NCBI GenBank assembly: GCA_002189035.1
Contig: NEEC01000450.1
Location: forward strand, 1-22,434
Source: Utricularia gibba
Taxonomy: Eukaryota; Streptophyta; Magnoliopsida; Lamiales; Lentibulariaceae
Reading direction: 5' to 3'
Length of the DNA stretch: 22,434 nucleotides
The translations under genes and the position numbers were made by a program. This document shows, one piece after another, positions 11,701 to 21,622 of this stretch. The notes beneath the pieces were generated by a model that worked only from the letters and a program-made list of their open reading frames with translations, was not told the origin of the DNA and made no database searches. The stretch's first letter is position 1. Every line of letters starts with the position of its first letter.

Positions 11701-14192
11701 ACCGCCTCCCAAGTATAAAGTAAGTTGTTGAAAAATCATGTGGGTGCACGTGATATCGCAATTTAAACAAATGCATCATTTTTTTTAATCGATTTCATCC
11801 GGTTGACCTCATGAGCCATACAGAATCGGGGTCAAGGACCAAGTTCCCAGCGAGACTGGCCGCCACAAAACGAGAAGCGGTTCCTTGAAAAACCATGTAG
11901 GCAGCCCCGAAAACCGAACGATAATAAATACATCACTTTATTTGTCGGGCTACAACTAACTCTCGGCGCAAGCCAAACCTTACCTTTGTCCAGGTGCACC
12001 CGCCTCCTCAAGTATAAAGTAAGTTGTTGAAAAATCATGTGGGGTGCACGTGATATCGCAATTTAAACAAATGCATCATTTTTTTTAATCGATTTGCATC
12101 CGGTTGACCTCATGAGCCATACAGAATCGGGGTCAAGGACCAAGTTCCCAGCGAGACTGGCCGCCACAAAACGAGAAGCGGTTCCTTGAAAACCATGTAG
12201 GCAGCCCCCGAAAACCGAACGATAAAATACATCACTTTATTTGTCGGGCTACAACTAACTCTCGCGCAAGCCAAACCTTACCTTTGTCCCGTTCGCACCC
12301 CAAGACCGCCTCCTCAAGTATAAAGTAAGTTGTGAAAATCATGTGGGGTGCACGGATATCGCAATTTAAACAAATGCATCATTTTTTTATCGATTTCCAT
12401 CCGTTGACCTCATGAGCCATACAGAATCGGGGTCAAGGACCAAGTTCCCAGCGAGACTGGCCGCCACAAAACGAGAAGCGGTTCCTTGAAAACCATGTAG
12501 GCAGCCCCGAAAACCGAACGATATAAACATCACTTTATTTGTCTAAACTAACTCTCGGCGCAAGCCAAACCTTACCTTTGTCCCGTTCATGCACCCCAAG
12601 AAAGTATAAAGTAAGTTGTTGAAAAAATCATGTGGGGTGCACATATCGCAATTTAAACAAATGCATCATTTTTTTTAATCGATTTGCATCCGGTTGACCT
12701 CATGAGCCATACAGAATCGGGGTCACCAAGTTCCAGCGAGACTGGCCGCCAAAAACGAGAAGCGGTTCCTTGAAAAACCATGTAGGCAGCCCCGAAAACC
12801 GAACGATAAAAAATACATCACTTTATTTGGGCTACAACTAACTCTCGCCGCAAGCCAAACCTTACCTTTGTCCCGTTCCAGCTGCACCCAAGACCGCCTC
12901 CTCAAGTATAAAGTAAGTTGTTGAAAAAATCATGTGGGGTGCACGTGATATCGCAATTTAAACAAATGCATCATTTTTTTTAATCGATTTGCATCCGGTT
13001 GACCTCATGAGCCATACAGAATCGGGGTCAAGGACCAAGTTCCCAGCGAGACTGGCCGCCACAAAACGAGAAGCGGTTCCTTGAAAAACCATGTAGGCCC
13101 CGAAAACCGAACGATAATAAACATCACTTTATTTGCCGGGCTACAACTAACTCTCCGCAAGCCAAACCTTACCTTTGTCCCGTTCCAGCTGCACCCAAGA
13201 CCGCCTCCTCAAGTATAAAGTAAGTTGTTGAAAAAATCATGTGGGGTGCACATGATATCGCAATTTAAACAAATGCATCATTTTTTTTAATCGATTTGCA
13301 TTCGGTTGACCTCATGAGCCATACAGAATCGGGGTCAAGGACCAAGTTCCAGCGAGACTGGCGCCACAAAACGAGAAGCGGTTCCTTGAAAAACCATGTA
13401 GGCAGCCCCGAAAACGAACGATATAAATTTATCACTTTAGCAACTAACTCTCGCGCAAGCCAAACCTTACCTTTGTCCCGTTCAGGTGCACCCAAGACAA
13501 GTATAAAGTAAGTTGTTGAAAAAAATCATGTGGGGTGCACGTCATATCGCAATTTAAACAAATGCATCATTTTTTTTAATCGATTTGCATCCGGTTGACC
13601 TCATGAGCCATACAGAATCGGGTCAAGGACCAAGTTCCAGCGAGACTGGCCGCCACAAAACGAGAAGCGGGTGAAAAACCATGTAGGCAGCCCCCGAAAA
13701 CCGAACGATAAAAAATACATCACTTTATTTGCCGGGCTACAACTAACTCTCGCCGCAAGCCAAACCTTACCTTTGTCCCGTTCCAGCTGCACCCCAAGAC
13801 CGCCTCCTCAAGTATAAAGTAAGTTGTTGAAAAATCATGTGGGGTGCACATGATATCGCAATTTAAACAAATGCATCATTTTTTTTAATCGATTTCCATC
13901 GGTTGACCTCATGAGCCATACAGAATCGGGGTCAAGGACCAAGTTCCCAGCGAGACTGGCCGCCACAAAACGAGAAGCGGTTCCTTGAAAAACCATGTAG
14001 GCAGCCCCCGAAAACCGAACGATAATAAATACATCACTTTATTTGTCGGGCTACAACTAACTCTCGGCGCAAGCCAAACTTAGTTCCAGTGCACCCAAGA
14101 CAAGTATAAAGTAAGTTGTTGAAAAAATCATGGGTGCACATGATATCGCAATTTAAACAAATGCATCATTTTTTTAATCGATTTGCATCCGG
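5781..14192. repeat. Central block: 28 full-length or slightly shortened units
   Basis: Units start at 5781, 6067, 6378, 6680, 6980, 7286, 7596, 7880, 8182, 8486, 8790, 9099, 9409, 9710, 9991, 10279, 10582, 10884, 11187, 11501, 11803, 12104, 12404, 12694, 12999, 13306, 13595 and 13903, with spacings of 281-314 bp. The block resembles the left one but with more small losses per unit. Unit 9710 lacks about 26 bases at 9958-9961, where GGGGTG joins directly to GCATCA, removing the CACGTG, GATATC and TTTAAA sites. GTCCCG replaces the GTCCG typical of the left block near unit position 188. Rare substitutions include C to A in GGGGTCAAGG near 7315 and G to C in CACGTGATATC near 13543. Confidence 0.92.
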
Positions 14193-14712
14193 TTGACCTC
14201 ATGAGCCATACAGAATCGGGGTCAAGGACCAAGTTCCCAGCGAGACTGGCCGCCACAAACGAGAAGCGGAAAAACCATGTAGGCAGCCCCGAAAACCGAA
14301 CGGGGCTACAACTAACTCTGCAAGCCAAACCTTATCTGCACCCAAGACCGCAAGTATAAAGTAAGTTGTTGAAAAAATCATGTGGGGTGCAATATCGCAA
14401 TTTAAACATGCATCATTTTTTTTAATCGATTTGCATCCGGTTGACCTCATGAGCCATACAGAATCGGGGTTTCCAGCGAGACTGGCCGCCACAAAACGAG
14501 AAGCGGTTCCTTGAAAAACCATGTAGGCAGCCCCCGAAAACCGAACGATACATCACTTTACAACTAAGCAAGCCAAACCTTACCTTTGCCGTTCCAGGCA
14601 CCCCAAGACCGCCTCCTCAAGTATAAAGTAAGTTGTTGAAAAAATCATGTGGGGTGCACGTGATATCGCAATTTAAACAAATGCATCATTTTTTTAATCG
14701 ATTTGCATCCGG
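14193..14712. repeat. Two shortened units (248 and 272 bp)
   Basis: Unit 14193 lacks the GTTCCTTG before the A5 tract, the AATAAA/TTTATT segment, and most of the CCTTTGTCCCG segment. Unit 14441 joins CGGGG to TTCCAGCG, losing TCAAGGACCAAG, and has lost several pieces between CCGAACG and GCAAGCC. The eight-T tract and the ATCGATTTGCATCCGG end are intact in both, apart from a seven-T tract after unit 14441. These two foreshadow the heavier loss that starts at 15315. Confidence 0.85.
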
Positions 14713-15314
14713 TTGACCTCATGAGCCATACAGAATCGGGGTCAAGGACAAGTTCCCAGCGAGACTGGCCGCCACAAAACGAGAAGCGGTTCCTTGAAAA
14801 ACCATGTAGGCCCCCGAAAACCGAACGATAATAAATACATCACTTTATTTGCCGGGCTACAACTAACTCTCGCGCAAGCCAAACCTTACCTTTGTCCCGT
14901 TTGCACCCAAGACCGCCTCCTCAAGTATAAAGTAAGTTGTTGAAAAAATCATGTGGGGTGCACATGATATCGCAATTTAAACAAATGCATCATTTTTTTT
15001 AATCGATTTGCATCCGGTTGACCTCATGAGCCATACAGAATCGGGGTCAAGGACCAAGTTCCCAGCGAGACTGGCCGCCACAAAACGAGAAGCGGTTCCT
15101 TGAAAAACCATGTAGGCAGCCCCGAAAACCGAACGCACTTTATTTGTCGGGCTAAACTAACTCTCGGCGCAAGCCAAACCTTACCTTTGTCCCGTTCAGG
15201 TGCACCCCAAGACCGCCTCCTCAAGTATAAAGTAAGTTGTTGAAAAAAATCATGTGGGGTGCAATATCGCAATTTAAACAAATGCATCATTTTTTTTAAT
15301 CGATTTGCATCCGG
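14713..15314. repeat. Two nearly full-length units before the compressed region
   Basis: Units start at 14713 (305 bp) and 15018 (297 bp). Apart from small losses, such as GTAGGCCCCC at about 14805 and the missing ATAATAAATACATC at about 15134, they match the reference along their length. They are the last pair of the regular array before unit length drops to 170 bp. Confidence 0.9.
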
Positions 15315-17391
15315 TTGACCTCATGAGCCATACAGAATTCAAACCAAGTTCCCAGCGAGACTAAACGAGAAGAAAAACCATGTTCGAAAACCGAACATCA
15401 CTTTAGTCAAACCTTAATCGAGTATAAAGTAAGTTGTTGAAAAAATCGGTGGATATCGCAATTTAAACAAATGCATCAATCGGGTTGACCTCATGAGCCA
15501 TACAGAATCGGGGTCAAGGACCAAGTTCCCAGCGAGACGCCAAAACGAGAACTTGAAAAACCATGTAGGCAGCCCGAAAACCGAACGATTTGTCGGGCTA
15601 CAACTAACTCTAAACCTTACCAAAGACAAAATCAACATCGCAATTTAAACAAATGCATCATTTTAATCGATTTGCATCCGGTTTCATGAGCCATACAGAA
15701 TCGGGGTTTTGGTTCCTTGAAAAACCATGTAAACGAACGAGTAAAGTGCTCAACATAGTGCGATTTGCAACCTCATGAGCCATACCGACCAATTTTGTTC
15801 CACCAGCCCCGAAAACGAACGCACGTAAACTCTCAAGTATAAAGTTGTTGAAAAAATCGTGCACGGCAATTTAAAATGCATCATTTTTTTTAATCGATTT
15901 GCATGACCTCATGAGCCATACAGAATCGGGGTCAAGGACCAATTTCCTTGAAAAACCATGTAGGCAGCCCGAAAACCGAACGAGTCTTAAGGGACCGAAA
16001 AAATCATGTGGGGTGCACCGCAATTTAAACAAATGCATCATTTTTTTTAATCGATTTGCAATGAGCCATACAGAATCGGGGTGTTCCCAGCGAGACTCGC
16101 CACAAAACGAGAAGCGGTTCCTTGAAAAACCATGTCCGAACGATCACTTTAGCTACAACTAAAGCCAAACCTTAAGTGCAAGACCGCAAGTATAAAGTAA
16201 GTTGTTGAAAAATCATGTGGGGTGCACGTGATATCGCAATTTAAACAAATGCATCATTTTTTTTAATCGATTTGCATCCGGTTGACCTCATGAGCCATAC
16301 AAATCGGGGTCAAGGACCAAGTTCCCAGCGAGACTGGCCGCCACAAAACGAGAAGCGGTTCCTTGAAAAACCATGTAGGCAGCCCCCGAAAACGAACGGG
16401 CTACAACTAACTCTAAACCTTACCTTTGTCCGTTCCAGTGCACCCAACAAGTATAAAGTAAGTTGTTGAAAAATCATGTGGGGTGCAATATCGCAATTTA
16501 AACGCATCCGGTTGACCTCATGAGCCATAATCTTTTGTTCCTTGAAAAACCTAACGAGCTACAACTAACCTCGGCGCAAGGTCCCGGGTGCACCCAAGAA
16601 AGTATAAAGTAAGTTGTTGAAAAAATCATGTGGGGTGCACGTGATATCGCAATTTAAACAAATGCATCATTTTTTTTAATCGATTTGCATTGACCTCATG
16701 AGCCATACAGAATCGGGGTCCCAAGTTCCAGCGAGACTGGCCGCCACAAAACGAGAAGCGGTTCCTTGAAAAACCATGTAGGCAGCCCCGAAAAACCGAA
16801 CGAAATACATCACTTTATACAACTAAAAGCCAAACCTTAAGTGCACCCCAAGACAAGTATAAAGTAATGGAAAAAATCATGTGGGGTGCACATATCGCAA
16901 TTTAACAAATGCATCATTTTTTTTTAACGATTTCGGTTGACCTCATGAGCCATACAGAATCGGGTCAAGGACCAAGCCCAGCGAGACTAGAAAAACCAAG
17001 CCCGAAAACCGAACGATATAAATACATCACTTTATAAACTAAGCAAGCCAAACTTACCTTTGTCCCGTTTGCACCCCAGACAAGTATAAAGTAAGTTGTT
17101 GAAAAAATCATGTGGGGTGCACTCGCAATTTAAACAAATGCATCATTTTTTTTAATCGATTGCAACCTCATGAGCCATTGGCGAGACTGCCGCCACAAAA
17201 CGAGAAGCGGTTCCGAAAAACCATGTAGGCAGCCCCCGAAAACCGAACGTGGCTAACTAACAAGCCAAACCTTACCTTTGTCCGTTCAAGTCGCCTCCTC
17301 AAGTATAAAGTAAGTTGTTGAAAAATCATGTGGGTGCACGTGATATCGCAATTTAAACAAATGCATCATTTTTTTAATCGATTTGCATCGG
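15315..17391. repeat. Compressed block: 11 heavily deleted units (about 85-247 bp)
   Basis: Approximate starts are 15315, 15485, 15682, 15767, 15904, 16053, 16282, 16512, 16690, 16937 and 17162. Each keeps the unit order but lacks many separate internal pieces. Unit 15315 is only 170 bp yet still shows GAGCCATACAGAA, CCAGCGAGACT, AAAAACCATGT, CATCACTTTA, GTAAGTTGTTGAAAAAATC and GCAATTTAAACAAATGCATC in order. What remains is close to letter-perfect, so length is lost almost without substitution. Short stretches foreign to the unit appear, such as GTAAAGTGCTCAACATAGTG at 15741-15760. The smallest unit (about 85 bp, 15682) keeps only the anchor, GGTTCCTTGAAAAACC and a remnant. Confidence 0.85.
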
Positions 17392-18178
17392 TTGACCTCA
17401 TGAGCCATACAGAATCGGGGTCAAGGACCAAGTTCCCAGCGAGACAGCACAAAACGAGAAGCGGTTCCTTGAAAAACCATGTAGGAGCCCGAAAACGAAC
17501 GATAATAAATACATCACTTTAGCTACAACTAACTCTCGGCGCAAGCCAAACCTTACCTTTGTCCCGTTTGCACCCAAGACCGCCTCCTCAAGTATAAAGT
17601 AAGTTGTTGAAAAAATCATGTGGGGTGCAATATCGCAATTTAAACAAATGCATCATTTTTTTTAATCGATTTGCATCCGGTTGACCTCATGAGCCATACA
17701 GAATCGGGTCACGAGACTGGCCGCCACAAAACGAGAAGCGGTTCCACCATGTTGAAAACCGAACGCACTTTAACAACTAACTCTCGCGCAAGCAACCTTA
17801 CCTTTGTCCGTGCACCCCAAGACCGCCTCCCAAGTATAAAGTAAGTTGTTGAAAAAATCATGTGGGTGCACGTGATATCGCAATTTAAACAAATGCATTT
17901 TTTTAAATTTCGGTTGACCTCATGAGCCATACAGAATCGGGGTGACCAATTTCCCAGCGAGACTGGCGCCACAAAACGAGAAGCGGTTCCTTGAAAAACC
18001 ATGTAGGCAGCCCCGAAAACCGAACGATAATAAATACATCACTTTATTTGGGGCTACAACTAACTCTCGCGCAAGCCAAACCTTACCTTTGTCCCGGTGC
18101 ACCCAAGACAAAAATCATGTGGGGTGCACATCGCAATTTAAACAAATGCATCATTTTTTTTAATCGATTTGCATCCGG
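17392..18178. repeat. Partly restored units (233-289 bp)
   Basis: Units start at 17392 (289 bp), 17681 (233 bp) and 17914 (265 bp). Most of the reference is present, with small losses such as GCGAGACAGCAC in place of GCGAGACTGGCCGCCAC at about 17440 and the missing middle at about 17748-17775. The third unit ends with AAGACAAAAATC near 18105-18115, lacking the CAAGTATAAAGTAAGTTG segment. Confidence 0.85.
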
Positions 18179-18891
18179 TTGACCTCATGAGCCATACAGA
18201 ATCACCAAGTTCCCAGCGAGACTGGCCGCCACAAAACGAGAACTTGAAAAACCATGTAGGGCCCGAAAACGAACGCGGTAACTCTCGGCGCAAGCCAAAC
18301 CTTATTCTCCCCAACCGTAATCGCATTGACCTCCCATACAGAAGCAAGTTCCCAGCGAGACTCGAGAATGAAAAACATGTTAAATACATCACTTTATACA
18401 ACTAAAAGCCAAACCTTAAGTCGTCAAAATCGCTCGCACAAATGCATCATTTTTTTTAATCGATTTCATCCGGTTGTTGAGCCATACAGAATCTTCCCAG
18501 CGAGACTCGAGAAGCGGTTCCTTGAAAAACCATGTAGTAACGACTTTACTACAACTAACTCTCGGCGCAAGCCAAACCTTACCTTTGTCCCGTTTGCACC
18601 CAAGTATAAAGTAAGTTGTTGAAAAAATCATGTGGGTGCACATCGCAATTTAAACAAATGCATCATTTTTTTTAATCGATTTGCATCCGGTTGACCTCAT
18701 GAGCCATACAGAATCGGGTCAAGGACCAAGTTCCCAGCGAGACTGGCCGCCACAAAACGAGAACTTGAAAAACCATGTAGGCAGCCCCGAAAACCGAACG
18801 AGAACTCTCAAACCTTATTAGACAGTTGTTGAAAAAATCATGTGGGGTGCACGATCGCCAAATGCATCATTTTTTAATCGATTTGCATCGG
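18179..18891. repeat. Second compressed block: four short units (about 147-217 bp)
   Basis: Units start at 18179 (147 bp), 18326 (148 bp), 18474 (217 bp) and 18691 (201 bp). The join between the first two, CCTTATTCTCCCCAACCG at 18300-18317, is not part of the reference unit. Unit 18326 has a reduced anchor (TTGACCTCCCATACAG) and carries the same combination of missing pieces as unit 16690. Unit 18474 reads GGTTGTTGAGCCATACAG, with the ACCTCA of the anchor missing. Confidence 0.82.
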
Positions 18892-19274
18892 TTGACCTCA
18901 TGAGCCATACAGAAAAGGACCAAAGCGAGATAAGAAAACCATGTGTTGCTCTTACTGATCATCAACATATTTAAACAAATGCATCATTTTTTTTAATCGA
19001 ATGGAGGAATTGTTTAAGAAAAACCATGTCGTGTTTACATACATCTGCAATATGTGGATTTGCAGGAGCCATACAGAATCGGGGTCTGACTAGAAAAACC
19101 ATGTGTGCTCTTATGCTCCTCCATGGTCGCAAATGATCGCAACCTCGCAGTATGTTCCTTGAAAAACCAGTGCGTGAAAGTCGCCTTATAAAGTAAGTTG
19201 TTGAAAAAATCATGTGGGGTGCAATATCGCAATTTAAACAAATGCATCATTTTTTTTAATCGATTTGCATCCGG
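18892..19274. repeat. Divergent patch of satellite remnants mixed with foreign sequence
   Basis: Fragments of the unit (anchor, AAAACCATGT, ATTTAAACAAATGCATCA-T8-AATCGA, GAGCCATACAGAATCGGGGT, TTCCTTGAAAAACCA, AAGTAAGTTGTTG) appear in order but are separated by sequence absent from the reference. Foreign pieces are GTTGCTCTTACTGATCATC (18944-18962), ATGGAGGAATTGTTTAAG (19001-19018), the stretch 19030-19060 between ACCATGTC and GATTTGCAGG, and 19103-19150 including GCTCCTCCATGGTCGC. About three unit equivalents are present, near 18892, 19001 and 19061. No gene or element end is recognisable. It may be a diverged subfamily, a small insertion, or a faulty consensus. Confidence 0.75.
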
Positions 19275-19850
19275 TTGACCTCATGAGCCATACAGAATCG
19301 GGGTCAAAACCAAGTTCCAGCTGGCCGCCACAAACGAGAAGCGGTTCCTGAAAAACCATGTAGGCAGCCCCCGAAACCGAACGATAAAAAATACATCACT
19401 TTATTTGGGCTACAACTAACTCTCCGCAAGCCAAACCTTACCTTTGTCCCGTTTGCACCCAAGACCGCCTCCTCAAGTATAAAGTAAGTTGTTGAAAAAA
19501 TCATGTGGGGTGCACATGATATCGCAATTTAAACAAATGCATCATTTTTTTTAATCGATTTCCATCCGGTTGACCTCATGAGCCATACAGAATCGGGGTC
19601 AAGGACCAATTCCCAGCGAGACTGGCCGCCACAAAACGAGAAGCGGTTCCTTGAAAAACCATGTAGGCAGCCCCCGAAAACCGAACGATAATAAATACAT
19701 CACTTTATTTGTCGGGCTACAACTAACTCTCCGCAAGCCAAACCTTACCTTTGTCCCGTTTGCACCCAAGACCGCCTCTCAAGTAAAGTAAGTTGTTGAA
19801 AAAATCAACAATCGCAATTTAAACAAATGCATCATTTTTTTAATCGATTT
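19275..19850. repeat. Two nearly full-length units inside the degraded part
   Basis: Units 19275 (295 bp) and 19570 (281 bp) return to the reference sequence almost from end to end, with only small losses such as CTCCGCAAGCC for CTCGGCGCAAGCC. The first ends in GATTTCCATCC, the G-to-C variant also seen near 2790, 5770, 12395 and 13895. They show that the compressed parts are interrupted and not a smooth decay toward an array edge. Confidence 0.88.
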
Positions 19851-21622
19851 GCAACCTCATGAGCCATATCGCCAGCGAGACTGTTGAAAAACCATGTAAG
19901 CCCGAAAAAACGCGTCAAACCTTAAATGCCTCCCCAAGTATAAAGTAAGTTGTTGAAAAAATCAACGATATCGCAATTTAAACAAATGTAATCGATTTGC
20001 ATCCGGTTGACCTCATGAGCCATACAGAATTTTGGTTTCCTTGAAAAACCATGTCGTCTACAACTAACAAGCCAAACCTTACCTTTGTCCCGTTTGACAT
20101 CACACATCGCAATTTAAACAAATGCATCATTTTTTTTAATCGATTTCATCCGGTTGACCTCATGAGCCATACAGAAAAGGACCAACCAGCGAGACTGGCG
20201 CCACAAAACGAGAATGAAAAACCATGTAGGCAGCCCCCGAAAAACGAACGATATAAATACATCACTTTATTTGTCGGGCTACAACTAACTCGCAAGCAAA
20301 CCTTAAGTGCACCCAAGACAAGTATAAAGTAAGTTGTTGAAAAAATCAGTGCAAATATCGCAATTTAAACAAATGCATCATTTTTTTTAATCGACATCGG
20401 TTGACCTCATGAGCCATACAGAATTCCAAAGCGAGACTGCCACAAAACGAGAAGCGGTTCCTTGAAAAACCATGTGGGCTACAACTAACTCGCAAGCCAA
20501 CCTTACCTTTGTCCCGTTCCTGGCCTGTAAAGTAAGTTGTTGAAAAAATCATGTGGGTGCACATATCGCAATTTAAACAAATGCATCATTTTTTTTAATC
20601 GATTTGCAACCTCATGAGCCATACAGAATCGGGGTCAAGGACCAACAGCGAGAGCCACAAAACAGCGGTTCCTTGAAAAACCTCCCCGAAAACGAACATC
20701 ACTTTAGCGGCGCAAGCCAAACCTTACCTTTGTCCCGAACCCCAAACAAGTATAAAGTAATGAAAAATCAGCAATATCGCAATTTAAACAAATGCATCAT
20801 TTTTTTTAATCGATTTGCATTTGACCTCCATACAGAATCGGGGCAACCAGCGAGACTACGAGAAGCGGTTCCTTGAAACCATGTAGGCAGCCCCGAAAAC
20901 CGAACGATATACATCACTTTAGCTACAACTAACTCTACCTTACCTTTGTCCCGTTTGCCTCCCAAAAATCAAATATCGCAATTTAAACAAATGCTTTTGA
21001 CCTCATGAGCCATACAGGGTTTTGTTCCAAAACCATGTCATCACTTTATTTGTAACTCTCCAAAAGTCGCCTCCTCGAAAAAATCATGTGGGTGCACATC
21101 GCAATTTAAACAAATGCATCATTTTTTTAATCGATTTGCATCCGGTTGACCTCATGAGCCATACAGAATCGACCAACCCAGCGAGATAAGCGGTTCCTTG
21201 CCATGTAAGGAACGGACTACAACTAACTCTCGGCGCAAGCCAAACCTTACCTTTGTCCCGTTTTCAAATCAAATATCGCAATTTAAACAAATGCATCATT
21301 TTTTTTAATCGATTTGCATCCGGTTGACCTCATGAGCCATACAGAATCGGGGGTTTTTCCCCATGTGTTGAAGATAGCCTTGAAAAAATCATGGATATCG
21401 CAATTAAACAAATGAATCGATTTGCAACCTCATGAGCCATATCGTTCCCAAGACCATTTTTGTGTGTGGGTTCCCTCTCACAAATGCTATCAGGAATAAA
21501 CCAAAAACGAACGCTTTAGCTATAACTAACTCTCGGCGCAAGCCAAACCTTAATTCATCATGTGGGGTGCAATATCGCAATTTAAACAAATGCATCATTT
21601 TTTTTAATCGATTTGCATCCGG
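19851..21622. repeat. Third compressed block: about 10 deleted units (101-247 bp)
   Basis: Approximate starts are 19851, 20007, 20154, 20401, 20606, 20821, 20997, 21146, 21324 and 21425. Unit 20154 is the most complete (247 bp). Units 19851, 20007, 20997, 21146 and 21324 lack more than 40% of the reference. Several carry TTTT or TTTTG next to GTTCC or the A5 tract where unit positions of about 30-78 are missing (20029, 21018, 21352). The eight-T tract is lost at about 19990, 20992 and 21415 and intact in the other units. Confidence 0.82.
21353..21520. repeat. Patch with non-unit sequence between satellite remnants
   Basis: After GAATCGGGGG the sequence reads TTTTTCCCCATGTGTTGAAG, returns to GAAAAAATCATG and GATATCGCAATT, repeats a reduced anchor at about 21425, and then runs through foreign sequence at about 21441-21505 (including TTTTTGTGTGTGGGTTCCC) before AAAACGAACG and the normal CTCTCGGCGCAAGCC segment. 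There is no coding or RNA signature. The CCATGTGTTG piece at 21361 also occurs at 18939, which links this patch to the divergent patch near 19 kb. Confidence 0.65.

Noticed and set aside
1-15314. Higher-order repeat structure
   Set aside because: Unit lengths and marker variants (GATTTCCAT, CCAGCTG) show no regular multi-unit period within this window, only local clustering.
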